From assembly GCA_963969345.1 (NCBI GenBank), contig OZ017766.1, positions 5,270,001-5,334,000 on the forward strand: a stretch of DNA of 64,000 nt, written 5' to 3'. Below, piece after piece: positions 53,417 to 64,000 of the stretch. This DNA is from Turbatrix aceti (lineage: Eukaryota; Nematoda; Chromadorea; Rhabditida; Panagrolaimidae). The notes below the pieces were generated by a model. The model ran no database searches, was not told the DNA's origin, and was given only the letters and a program-made list of their open reading frames with translations. The translations under genes and the position numbers were made by a program. Position 1 is the first letter of the stretch. The number at the start of each line of letters is the position of its first letter.

Positions 53417-54964
53417 TTACAACCCTTTATTGTAGACCAAAACATCAGCCCGAGTCGCAGCCTGAATCTCCTTTTCCAGATTCCCTCTAGCAATAGTCGA
53501 TTGTTGGGGAAACAGAGCGAGTGCAATGGGCAGTGAAATGCCAAAGCTGAGCGTGCAGACAATCGCATTGACGACCAGGTGATTTCTAGCGCTTCTCTGC
53601 ACCCAGCGAAGTTTTTCGAAGAAAGGCATTATGCACGGTGGCACTGCGAGCAGCTGGGTTACGAGAGCGATTCTCGTATACGCAGTGTCGATGATCGCGT
53701 GTTTGGCTGCGATCTTCGAGGTGCCAATTCTGATTCCTGACTCATCGAAGACGTCAATGCCGGTGTCGAGTTCTGGTGCACGCATGCAGATGACGTTTAG
53801 CACGCTCGCCAGCGCCGTCGCTGGCAGGGGCACGAATCGTTGGACTATGAGCTTGGTTGTCGGCGAAAGGTGACCCGAGCGTCGAATTAGCCAGGTGAGA
53901 CCTGCCGAGACGCCTATGGCAGTGGATACCGCTGCGCCGTAGGCTTTGACGTAGACAGAGGATGGCTGGGGCTGAATAAGGGTGCATTGGTAGGTTTTTT
54001 TAATTTTTTACGCTTTTTAAAATGAATTAATATTTGAAAAATTAAAATTAATATTAACAAAATAATTTTAATTTTTAATTTATTTATTAATTTTTTTAAA
54101 TATTTTTTTTAATAACGTTGGAAAATTATCGGAAGTAAATTTAATTTTGTGGTTTGTTTGTGCAACCGAAAATGGACAGTTGACTATTCTTAGCTGGTGA
54201 TAAAAATTTATTTTACGATGCAAAATATTTTGACTGCTGATAAATATCAGGATGGGGGCAGTGCAGTCCGGTGCAGTTCAGTCATCGATCACAGAGCAAA
54301 CAACCTGATAGAGCCAATGTTGGGGACAAATTGATTAATTGTAGCGACGATGGAAATTTTTTTTAAACTATACAACTTAAAAAAATTATATTTTTTGGCG
54401 ATCAAACAAATTTTTTTATTTCACTGTTGAATTTTTTTTGAACTTTCTTATTTTCGGTGATAAAAAAAATCCAACTCACATTGGTAGCATTTCGATTGGC
54501 GTAATTAACCGCCGCATTGTGCGACTGATTCATCCACTGCCAGAAAAGCAACGTTGGCCATGACGGATTTGGCAGCAGCATGCCTGTTACCGTTATCCAT
54601 CCAAATGGCACGTATCCACTCATTCGAAAGGGCGCAAAGACTTTTTCTCCCGTATCCGGATGAAATATAGCCTGCTTGATTTTTCGGGCTTTCCAGAGAT
54701 CTTCATTCGTCGATCCTGAACTTTTTAGGTTCCCGGAATCATAATTTTTGAGTAGTTCAAGCGATTTTTTGATTTCAGCCTAAAAGGAATTTTTTGGGGC
54801 TTGGATGGTTTAAAAAATACACTTACATTAGAGGTGACTAGCGTTCGGGGATCGATGATATCCAGGTAATTCAGGTAGCGTCCGAGAAAAGTTTCAGTCG
54901 GGAATCTTGGCTTGCTGGGATCAAAATCCGGATATTTGGGAAATCCAAAAATTGTATCCGACAT
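53417..54964 (-). CDS. sfxn-5: Sideroflexin-5-like mitochondrial amino acid/tricarboxylate carrier
   Basis: Exons (minus): 54964-54827, 54779-54480 and 53971-53417, all phase 0; 330 aa. Family motifs: [10 protein letters not shown] near the N-terminus, [23 protein letters not shown], the invariant [16 protein letters not shown] at the exon 2 end, [11 protein letters not shown], and the C-terminal VVYNKGL-type ending (VYNKGL). The [11 protein letters not shown] form and overall match fit the SFXN5 branch rather than SFXN1/3. Inner mitochondrial membrane; the family transports serine or related metabolites, and the SFXN5 substrate is less clear (citrate proposed). Confidence 0.94.
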
Positions 54965-55865
54965 TTTTGCAGTATAAAAAGTGGCGGAAAAAAGTTTAGA
55001 GCTGTTCACTGGCTAAGAAAGAATTTTACGCGGACTTGTGACTGATTGACGGACGCTGACTGGGCGGGACAGGCTGGCAGGGAAACGAACGGACACGTGT
55101 GGCGACGTTTGTTGCTTCCTTTCTTAGTTAGTTTGTAAGCCTTCTGGCTATGTTTATGTGTATGAAAATAAATAACACTGCTGGCGAGAAAGTAGACAGC
55201 ATGCTGCGATCTATTTATCAGACAGACGCGGACGGGTTAGTCAAGTGGGGTGCTTGCTTTGATGGAAAAAATAAGGTACGAATTGGATGACATCAGGGGA
55301 AAAAAGGAATATCAAAAACGCATGACCGCCGTTTTTTTTTATTTTCCAATGAAAAATGGTTTAAAACTAAAAAGTAAATATTTAGAAGTAAAAAACAGAT
55401 TTTTGCACTTATTGAACCACGTTTTTTTAGATATTGAAATGTTTTTATTTTTTTACGGTTCAATTTTAAGACCATAGGGTTCCAAAGTTTATTAACGTCG
55501 GGTTCAAGGTCGCTGAAACCAATTAGTTTTAATTATTATTGTATAGAACTCTTGGCTCATTTTCTTTTCAGACTTGTAAATTATGATGTTTCAATTATAG
55601 CATCATAACTAAAAAAAATGTTGTTCATAAACAAAGTTCAAAAAAACATGTCAGGTTTCAAAGATCCGTTGCGCTTACATTAGTTTTCTAAAAATACTGT
55701 ACAGCAAAAATGTAAGTAAATATTTCAAATCGTTTGCACTGACTTAATTTTTTTGTTTTTGAGTTGCAACTTGCAGCACACAAATTTAAAAATAAATAAT
55801 TTATTATGCTTATCACAATTACAAAAATTATATTTATACCAAAAACACATTTTCGAATACAATAA
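54965..55865. other. Spacer, no gene seen
   Basis: Sideroflexin promoter side (G+C-richer just upstream, about 55020-55110) then A+T-rich DNA to the next receptor. Confidence 0.5.
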
Positions 55866-56894
55866 TCACGAAGTCGGCTGACTGGGGTTGCTACTGGGTA
55901 GGGCATTCGTATGCGAAGTCAGCGAGTGCCGATTGACTTTTTTGTGTATAATTGATCGGAGCACATTGAAGATGTGGTTACGGTAGCAGTGTATGACAGC
56001 TATCGTAACAATGGGATGCAGAATTGGGAGCCAACACCATATAAACGACAGCATCATGACGAGTCCACGGATGTTGAGGTAGAGCATAGAAGTTGTCACT
56101 GCAAAACCTATGGGAAACGCACAAACAACAATGGGTATGGAAGCCTGAATAATGAGGGTATGAGTGATCTGTTTTTGTAGATTTTGATTGCTGCTTGTCG
56201 TGTCTTGTTGCATGATTTTGAGGTGTTTCCATACTTTGTAGTTTGCTACGATGGTTATTGCGTAAGCGGCGATGACGAGAAAGTAGCAGTAGGAAAACAT
56301 GATTCGTAGACTCCATCGACTGATATGGGCGACGATGAAGTTTGGAAGGTTGGAGCAAACGTAGTAAGGGTCGGAGCAGAGCAGCTCAGCGGCTCTATTC
56401 CATTCGTCGGGATCGTGCCAGAATACCCAGACCCCATAGGTCATGTACCAGAAGGCGGTGAGGAAGGAGGGGATCAGGAGCATCGCGTATTGTCCCGTAG
56501 TGAATTCTCTCTTCTTGATGATCAGAACATAGCGATACACAAAACAGATTGGAATTGCGGTCAGACTGTGAAAAAGTCCAAACACCCAAGCAAAAACCAC
56601 GATTTCGTTATACGGTCGGGGAATTTCACTCCACGAACTTCCGAGCATGGCGTAGAAAAAGCCGTCCTTAGACTCTATATGTACCTTGAAAATGCCATTC
56701 ACGACTGCGAAAAACACATCGACGATGCAGGTTTGCAGAAGAATTGGCCGATAGGGCTGGAGACGAGCTGACGACCGACAAAAGATCAAATACAGCAACA
56801 GAGCGTTGAGTGCCAGACTTCCGGCAAAAAATATGTTATCGATGAATTCGATGAGTTCGACCAAGTTTAGTTTAGATAATGTATTTGACTCCAT
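55866..56894 (-). CDS. Srd-like serpentine chemoreceptor 1 (intronless)
   Basis: A single exon of 342 aa from ATG 56894; an upstream TTG in the same frame was rejected by comparison with the paralogues. Seven membrane segments. Srd-type signatures: LNALLLYLIFCR in TM1, LQPYRPILLQTCIVDVFFA in TM2, PICFVYRYVLIIKKR after TM3 and QKQITHTLIIQASIP before TM6. It is the same length as receptor 2 (57849). Expected role: odorant or pheromone sensing in ciliated neurons. The frame is uninterrupted and codon use is ordinary, so despite lacking the intron of receptors 3 and 4 it looks functional. Confidence 0.88.
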   Translation of the reverse strand: MESNTLSKLNLVELIEFIDNIFFAGSLALNALLLYLIFCRSSARLQPYRPILLQTCIVDVFFAVVNGIFKVHIESKDGFFYAMLGSSWSEIPRPYNEIVVFAWVFGLFHSLTAIPICFVYRYVLIIKKREFTTGQYAMLLIPSFLTAFWYMTYGVWVFWHDPDEWNRAAELLCSDPYYVCSNLPNFIVAHISRWSLRIMFSYCYFLVIAAYAITIVANYKVWKHLKIMQQDTTSSNQNLQKQITHTLIIQASIPIVVCAFPIGFAVTTSMLYLNIRGLVMMLSFIWCWLPILHPIVTIAVIHCYRNHIFNVLRSIIHKKVNRHSLTSHTNALPSSNPSQPTS

Positions 56895-57848
56895 AATGTT
56901 TACTGTGTCCTGGAGCAAATATAATATTAGATATCAGACAAAAAATTAAGTCGACAGAATCTGATGTTAGACAATATTAGACTAGGTAGGTCGTCTAAGA
57001 TGCGTTTTATAAAGGTACTATCCTGTACCTTGATATAAGGATTAGTCGAATTCTATGTATGAAATTATATTGTTACCAGGATGTCTCCTGACGTCTGTGT
57101 CGTGTAATCTCACGAGATTTTATTTACGGAGACTTTCGTAGACGAAGGTTATGATTTTTTGTCAAGACAGTGATGAAAGCAGAAGTACGGTCCTATTTAG
57201 CAGGTAGTGTAAGAGAACTAATTGGTCCCATTGGACGGGGTCCGCCTACCAACGGATCTTATTTCAGAGAGAGGTTTTCGAATTTGTAGGCAGGTTAAAA
57301 ACAAAAAATGTTTTCTGAACATTTTATCGTAATTAGCAGATGTGGTACTTTTTGTGACCCTTAATGATGCGTATACAATCATTTTTGCATACGTTGCCCA
57401 CTCAAATCCAACAAAAAAGATATACGCAATACGGCGGAACAAAAAAAATTGTGCACACAAGTTTTGTATTTAATTACGATGGTCAAACTTGTCATATTTT
57501 AAATAAAATTCCTGGTAGATGAAAATATCTTTCTATTTTAAATATTTTTGCATGAATGTTTTCGATTATTTACAAATTAATAATTTTTACAGTTGATGCA
57601 CAAATTAGACTGTGTGAGCGAACAATGCTGCCTCTTATTACCTTTAAAGATTTCGCCTCTTTTTTTTCTTTTCAATTTAAATAACGTCAAAGGGATTTGT
57701 ATTCAGCGATGGTACATACATACATAACTTTTTATTACAATAGACTTCTATTTTTCAACAGCATTTCAATGAATGTTGCATTCATTTTTTGACAATGCGA
57801 ATATACGAAAAACAAGATATCCATCAAATGTTCTTTGCTGTAAGCGGA
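56895..57848. other. Spacer between receptors 1 and 2
   Basis: No gene recognised; contains the presumed promoter of receptor 1. Confidence 0.5.
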
Positions 57849-58877
57849 TTACAGGACACCGTAAGACAGATTTGTGCTCGCGACTTTTGTAGTTTGTTGA
57901 ATTGCATCTTCGGCGCCACTCGTTGAAAAATACGTGGATTTTTTTTGTAAAATAGTTTTCACGAGACCGATGACGTGTCTACGGTAGCAGTTTATGATGA
58001 CGATTGTTATGAGTGGATTGGCGATGGGCAGCCAACACCAGATGAAGGACAGTGCAAGCACGAGGCCGGGAATGTTGAGTTTGAAAATGGATGTTGTCAC
58101 CGCGAAGCCAACCGGGCATGCGCATACCAGCGTGGGTATTGCCGCTTGAATGACGAGAGTGAGGGTAATCTGACGCTGAAGATCGTGTACATGCTTGGTC
58201 ATATTTGTCTGCACTCCTTTGAGGTATACCCAAACTTTGTAGTTTGCAACGAGTGTTACGATATACGCGATGCTCACCAGCACGTAGCAGTAGGCAAAGA
58301 GCACCTTCAGATGCCACCCGCTGATGTGGGCTGCTATAAAGTTGGGCATGCGGCCTCGGTAGAACGCATCCGCCCTCAGAAGACTCGCGGCCCTGGCATG
58401 ATCGATGGGATCGTGCCAGAACACCCACATACCGTAAGCCGCGTAGATGAAAGCCGCAAGAAATGATGGAAAAATGAGAGCCACGTACTGCCAGGTAGAA
58501 AAGCGTTGTTTGTTTACGATGAGAATATATCGATAGACAAAACACACCGGTATGGCCGTCAGACTGTAAAACAATCCGAAAACCCAGACAAAACAGACAA
58601 ATTCGTTCCATGGAGGACGAATGAAATCAAAGCCGCTGCCAAGCATCGCGTAAAAATATCCGTCCTTGGATTCGATATGCACCTTGAAAGTGCCGTTGAC
58701 AATAGCGAAGAACAGATCTATGAGACAGGTTTGCAAGAGTATGGGTTGGTAGGGTTGGAGTCTGATCGACGTGCGACAAAATATCAGGTACAGTAGAAGC
58801 AGGTTTAGCACGACACTGGCACTACAGAAAGTTGTGTCGATGACTTCGATGATTTTTATCAGGCTTGGTGACGGCAT
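57849..58877 (-). CDS. Srd-like serpentine chemoreceptor 2 (intronless)
   Basis: A single exon of 342 aa. Signatures: LNLLLLYLIFCR, LQPYQPILLQTCLIDLFFA, FKVHIESKDGYFYAMLGSG, PVCFVYRYILIVNKQ and QRQITLTLVIQAAIP. Closest relative is receptor 1. The long uninterrupted frame, and the absence of the intron that receptors 3 and 4 share, suggest the intron was lost before receptors 1 and 2 duplicated. Confidence 0.88.
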   Translation of the reverse strand: MPSPSLIKIIEVIDTTFCSASVVLNLLLLYLIFCRTSIRLQPYQPILLQTCLIDLFFAIVNGTFKVHIESKDGYFYAMLGSGFDFIRPPWNEFVCFVWVFGLFYSLTAIPVCFVYRYILIVNKQRFSTWQYVALIFPSFLAAFIYAAYGMWVFWHDPIDHARAASLLRADAFYRGRMPNFIAAHISGWHLKVLFAYCYVLVSIAYIVTLVANYKVWVYLKGVQTNMTKHVHDLQRQITLTLVIQAAIPTLVCACPVGFAVTTSIFKLNIPGLVLALSFIWCWLPIANPLITIVIINCYRRHVIGLVKTILQKKSTYFSTSGAEDAIQQTTKVASTNLSYGVL

Positions 58878-59173
58878 TGTAAGGTGAAACGGGTTTTGGA
58901 GGTTTTTCTAAAAAAAAAGAATGTAGATAAGGATTTTTTTTCAAAATTGTAGAAAATTCGTTTTTGTTTTGTCTAACATGGAAATAAAATTTTCGAAAAA
59001 AACAAGCACGGCAAACAAATGATTTTTAAAAATGTGAAGTAAATATCTTTGGCTTGCTTTTTAGTATGCAATGGTACTTAGAAGTGTATTATAAATACCT
59101 CAATGACAGTGTTTTACAAAGAACAAAGAGTGGATTAACTGCGAACTGTGATACCGTTTTATGTTTGTACGCA

Positions 59174-60030
59174 GCACGATGTACCCATGGTTTTAACACG
59201 AAAAGTCGATTTTGGTCATTTTTGAATGTTTAAAAAACAACATTGCTGTATATTTAGGATTTAAAGATCGTTATGGGGGTTATCAGCGGTGGCGAATCTG
59301 ATAGTGATATCAAAAAATTGATAAGCAATCAATAATTCAATAATTTTGACAAAAAATTAATGTAACTTAAAAACGGACTGTAGAGTCTGAAAACTGAACA
59401 GTTTACCGTATTCTACGACCTCGAAAACCCGTGTATGCCGAAATCGGGCCACGGTTCCCCATCGAAAAAAAAAGTTATTTGAATCTAAAAATTAAAATTC
59501 TAAAAGCGTTTTTATGGCTCAAAATCAATATTTTTTTTCCGGATCAAAAAATTTTCAAAATTTGTTAAGTTTTTAATCAGAGTGCCAAAATTTGTTTTTG
59601 GCAATTTCAAACTGACTTTTTAAGAAGCTTACAAAGTCAACACACTGTGCGCAAGCACAAGTCAAGACACTGCGTGCGCATCGTTTTCTTCATTTCAGCG
59701 CGCGCTTTTGCAGGGCATTTTAATTCAAATTCAAATAACTTTTTTTTTCGATGGGGAACCGTGGCCCAATTTCGGCATACACGGGTTTTCGAGGTCGTAG
59801 AATACGGTAAACTATTCAGTTTTCAGACTCTACAGTCCCTTTTTGAATTACAGTAATTTTTTTCCAAAATTATTGATTTATTGATTGATTATAAATTTTT
59901 TGATACTACTATCAGATTCACCGCCGCTGATTACCCCCAAAACGATCTTTAAATCCTAAATATATCTATTTTTTACATTCGAAAATGGCCAAAATCGAGT
60001 TTTCGTGTCAGAACCATGGGTACATCGTGC
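59174..60030. repeat. 857-bp foldback (long inverted repeat)
   Basis: Arms at about 59174-59490 and 59715-60030, imperfect reverse complements. The ends read GCACGATGTACCCATGGTT and its inverse. The central loop of about 220 bp is unpaired. No coding capacity. Possibly a non-autonomous foldback transposon; no clear target duplication was identified. Confidence 0.82.
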
Positions 60031-60298
60031 GCAGGAAAGTATGTAAGAACAATGTTAAATACAAACAACTTACATACTATGTGACGCGATCTGTGATTGG
60101 TACATGTGCACGCTGTAGCAAAGAAAGAGCCTGTTTTTGTTTTTTTTAATAACTTAATTAATACCGAGCTGTACACGTGTAACATCAGGCAGCAAACTAT
60201 AGTATATGCACTTCAAAAAAATTTGAGCTTGAACATTTTATATTTGGTTGAGTCAGTTTTAATTTACTGTTTCACAGAAATTTATTATGTCCACATGT

Positions 60299-61538
60299 TT
60301 AAAAAAAGAAATCTTCTTGCAAATCCATAGTAACACGTGGATTGCTACGAGAATTGATTATCGAGATAGTTTTGTTTCCGAATACAAATTCCTGATTTGC
60401 ATGGCCGTGTGTAGAGTGCATCGATGAACTGGTATGACCTATGCCAACCTTGCTGCGACAGATGCACCGGATTAGGAATATTCTGTATGACTTGATGACA
60501 AGCACTGTAAGCAGGGGATTTGCCACCGGCATCCAGCACCACAAAAGCGATGCATACATCACCATACCGGGCACGTTGACGTGAAGAAACGCAGCTGTGA
60601 CAACGAAAAACACAGGTAAAAGGCAGATAATGCAGGGCACAACTGCTTGTATGCAGAGGGTCCTGGAAATCTGTCGATGCATTTCACGTGCTTGCGCAGT
60701 CATGCTCAGATGCATGATTTTGAAAAACCGCCAAACTTTGTAGTTTGCAATTATCGTAACTGCGTAAGAGAATAGGACGATGAAGTAGCAGTAAATAAAG
60801 AGTATCCGCAGAGGCCAATCATTGATATAGGCAACCGAAAAGTTGGGAATCCCAGCGTAGTAGTATGGATCTTGAGCGAGCATTGCGGCAGCCTTGCTAA
60901 ACATCTCAGGATTTGGCCAGTAGACCCACGCGCCGTAGATTCCGTATATGAGTGCGAGAATAAACGAAGGTAGGAGCAGGATTAAGTATTGCTTGATCTT
61001 TAAAGTCTGTCGTCTGACAATGAGATAATACCGGTAGACGAATGGCACCGGAACTGCTGTCATACTGAAAAAAACACTAATTGTAGCCGCTTATAAATAA
61101 TTTTAGTAATTAAAGAATTAAAAATTTATGAATTTTATTTTAATGAGGTTTTAAAATATTTTATAAAAAATATTAAAGAACTCACCTGTATACAAGCGCA
61201 AAAATCCAAATAAACAAAATAATATCGTTCCACGGCGAAGCGATATTTTCAATCGGTCCACTGAGAATGCCAAAGAAGTACCCATGTTTAGCCTCGAGAT
61301 GTGTCTTGCACACAGCGTTGACAATCGTGTAAAAGAAATCAACACAACAGTTTTGCATCAAAATGGGTTTGTACGGTTTGAGACGATTTTTGGTACGGTA
61401 GAGTATCAGATATAACAGTATACTGTTAAGGAATATTCCTATGGCAAAAAATACCGTATCGATATGTTCAATTATTTTTCGGAGATCAATAGCAGGTGGA
61501 TGCGGCTTCGTTGGCGAGATGTTCGTTGTATTGTCCAT
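60299..61538 (-). CDS. Srd-like serpentine chemoreceptor 3
   Basis: Two exons (minus): 61538-61186 and 61064-60299, phase 2 junction; 372 aa. Signatures: LNSILLYLILYRT, LKPYKPILMQNCCVDFFYT, VPVPFVYRYYLIVRRQ and HRQISRTLCIQAVVP. A long Ser/Asn-rich cytoplasmic tail ends DLQEDFFF. The intron lies just before the TM3/FVYRYY region, exactly as in receptor 4. Confidence 0.88.
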
Positions 61539-62662
61539 ATCGACAGAGAAATATGCAACTCGACACCTGGAAATCTGAAAATTGGATATTAAAATATTTG
61601 TGGTCAGTGGAACTTTGAAGTGAAGTGCATCAAGCGCGCGGAAATATTAGCAATTGCCAGGCATTATTTTTTGTAAGTTGGAAGATGTAGCTAATTGTCC
61701 AATTGTAGCTTACATATGTATGTCATGTAAATGACTGAGTGCAAGCTTATGTTTTACAAAACATTGTTACAACGACAGCTTACGTTGAGTAAAATCATCA
61801 AAAAGTATAAAAGGGCATTACAATGAGTGCGAAAAAATATACATTGGAATATATTTTATATCTCAAAAAATGAATCATTATTTACCAGTTTATAGACAAA
61901 CGCAATCCAAAAGTTTGTATTTATCTACAAATGAAACTTCTGTAGATATTGCTCATTTATATTAGTCTAACGTCTTACAAATTGGTACTATGAACCTTTT
62001 TTGTATAATAACACCAGCACAAAAAATAATTACAAAATATGATACGATGTGCAGTAGTCAACGTTTGCACTTAATGTATCCAACAAACAAGACTCCAAAA
62101 AATTGTTATGCACTCTTGTAGCCGAGGTTTAAGAGCACTTTTGAGTTTCTAACCCGCCTTATTTTATCACTCATATTATGCATCAAACATGCAAAATGCA
62201 AAATGCAAGATATCAATGCCTATGACCGATTAATATTTATTGTTTTGCTGCAGACCTAAACGACCGACCGCTCCGACTCTGACTTGAACATAAGGATTAC
62301 GTCTTCAGTCAGATTCCGACGTCAATAAGCTTGCATGGTGAACAATTATATTAGTAATTATTTTTTTTTGTTTTTGCACTACACTGTTCATGGTCAATTG
62401 TCCGTATTCTTTTTTTTGTCCCTGCTCACATAATTGATCAAACGTAAAAATAGATTGTAAACAGGGATTATAGAATTACGGTAGCGTGATTCACCGTATG
62501 TAAGTCGATTTGGGAAAGTTTTCACATTCGCATAGAGAGTTTGAACTATTGTAACGATGTCTCCGCCTTTATCGCATCCATGAACATAATTTATTTATAA
62601 ACATGATTACTAAAAAATTACAATGTTTAGTTTATTTATTTTCGTTGCATGTTAAAGAATTT
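61539..62662. other. Spacer between receptors 3 and 4
   Basis: A+T-rich, no gene recognised. Confidence 0.5.
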
Positions 62663-63820
62663 TTATTGCAAATCTACAGTAACTCGCTGATTGCTGCGAT
62701 CATTAAGAACAGATATATGTCGATCATTAACGGATCCCTGATTTGCAAGACCGTGGGTAGAGTGCATCGATGAACTGGTATGCCCCATGCTAACTTTGCC
62801 TCGGAAGATGCGCTGAATTAGAAAAACCCTGTATGACTTGATGACGAGTACCGTAAGCAGGGGATTGGCTATCGGCATCCAGCACCACAGAAGGGAGGCA
62901 TACATCACCATTCCGGGAACATTGGCATGGAGAAACGTAGCTGAAAGTACTGCAAACGCCGGCAGAAGGCAGATCATGCAGGGTATCACCGCCTGAATGC
63001 AAAGGGTCCTTGAAATCTGTCGATGCATTTCACGGGCTTGCACGGTCATGCTCATGCGCATAATTTTGAAAAACCGCCAAACTTTGTAGTTTGCAGCTAT
63101 CGTAACTGCGTAGGAAAAGAGAACGATACAGTAGCAGTAGATGAAGAGAACTTTCAGAGGCCAATCATCGATGTGCGCGACCAAAAAGTTGGGGATCCCG
63201 GAGTAGTAGTAAGAATCCCGATCGAGTATGACAGCCGCTACTTCCCACATTTCAGGATTCGGCCAGAATACAAAAACACCGCATACTACATAGATAAGTG
63301 CGAGAATTAACGACGGTAAGAGAAGGATTATGTACTGAGATGGCTTTAGTGCTTGTCGCCTGACGATCAGGTAATACCGGTAAACGAAGGGCACCGGAAC
63401 TGATGTCACACTAAAAAACAAATTAAGTTATAATAATTTTAATTACAAATAATTAGAGCACAATTACCTGTACACAAGTCCAAAAATCCACACAAATAAC
63501 AAAAAATCGTTCCACGGCGCTGAAATATTTCCAATCCATCCGTTGAGTATTCCAAAAAAGTATCCATTCTTAGTTTCAAGACTTCCTTTACAAATGGCAT
63601 TTGCAATTGTAAAATAAACATCTATGCAACAATTTTGCAGCAAAATAGGTTTATAGGGTTTCAGACGTATCTTGGTACGGTAGAGTATTAAATATAGTAA
63701 TACACCGTTAAGGACTAATCCTATGACGAAAAATACCGTATCAATGTATTCAATTATTTTTCGGAGATCTATAGCAGGTGAATGCGGGACGATTTTAGAG
63801 ATAGTTGTTGTGTTGTTCAT
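62663..63820 (-). CDS. Srd-like serpentine chemoreceptor 4
   Basis: Two exons (minus): 63820-63468 and 63410-62663; 366 aa. The first exon has the same length (353 bp) as in receptor 3. Signatures: LNGVLLYLILYRT, LKPYKPILLQNCCIDVYFT, VPVPFVYRYYLIVRRQ and HRQISRTLCIQAVIP. The tail ends NQRVTVDLQ, six residues shorter than receptor 3. A recent tandem duplicate of receptor 3. The last 180 bp of the window contain only its upstream flank. Confidence 0.88.
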
Positions 63821-64000
63821 TTTGATAGAAAAAAATATTAAAAAAGAGGAAAAGTGAAACTTAAATATACATACAATTTACCGTTAATGGGAGCAAACCG
63901 GTCAACAAACAGGATAAAAATGAGCAATTTTGTTTAATTACAAGAATTTTTAATATTTTTCTTGTCAGAAACAAATTAGGAAATACTGTGTAACTTTTTG

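Overview
This window is nuclear DNA from a free-living-type nematode, most likely a rhabditid (clade V) related to Caenorhabditis but not C. elegans itself. The evidence is: introns mostly 45-200 bp ending in TTTTCAG/TTTTTAG; families restricted to or expanded in nematodes (Sra-superfamily and Srd serpentine chemoreceptors, a warthog-like hedgehog-related protein with a Hint domain, C6-domain secreted proteins); A+T-rich, T-run-rich intergenic DNA; and a DJ-1/misc-1 neighbourhood that, from memory, resembles C. elegans. There are no bacterial operons and no RNA gene or CRISPR array that I can support.

Layout. 1-0.57 kb: 3' end of a Pro/Ser/Glu-rich gene. 2.3-5.9 kb: three tandem units of a ~1.07-1.27 kb repeat with GC-rich hairpins, running into a 200-N assembly gap. 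6.1-12.3 kb: A+T-rich DNA without a supported gene. 12.3-14.8 kb: an RGK-like small GTPase; just downstream lies an inverted 387-bp copy of part of its second exon, split by a 515-bp hAT-type MITE with an 8-bp target duplication. 16.0-23.3 kb: three tandem minus-strand Sra-superfamily receptors with identical intron layout; intron 1 of two of them carries a plus-strand proline-rich secreted-protein gene. 24.6-26.1 kb: the hedgehog-related gene, flanked by an interrupted inverted repeat whose right arm contains a third proline-rich gene. 27.8-35.0 kb: secreted Thr-rich/Cys-rich proteins, including two C6-domain genes, and a small secreted peptide precursor.

35.0-42.2 kb is the highlight: an intracellular-type serpin with three constant exons followed by ten candidate alternative terminal exons (nine open, one decayed). 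Each encodes its own reactive-centre loop and C-terminus, so one locus could make a panel of protease inhibitors. A 1.15-kb TTAA-flanked foldback element lies between the first terminal exon and the other nine.

45.4-55.0 kb is a conserved block: two DJ-1/PfpI paralogues, the mitochondrial oxoglutarate carrier (misc-1), a flavin-containing monooxygenase and sideroflexin-5, which suggests redox and mitochondrial functions. 55.9-63.8 kb: four tandem minus-strand Srd-like chemoreceptors, two intronless and two with one intron, with another long foldback between the second and third. Exon boundaries were placed by hand from splice consensus, reading-frame phase and paralogue comparison; none was checked against RNA.
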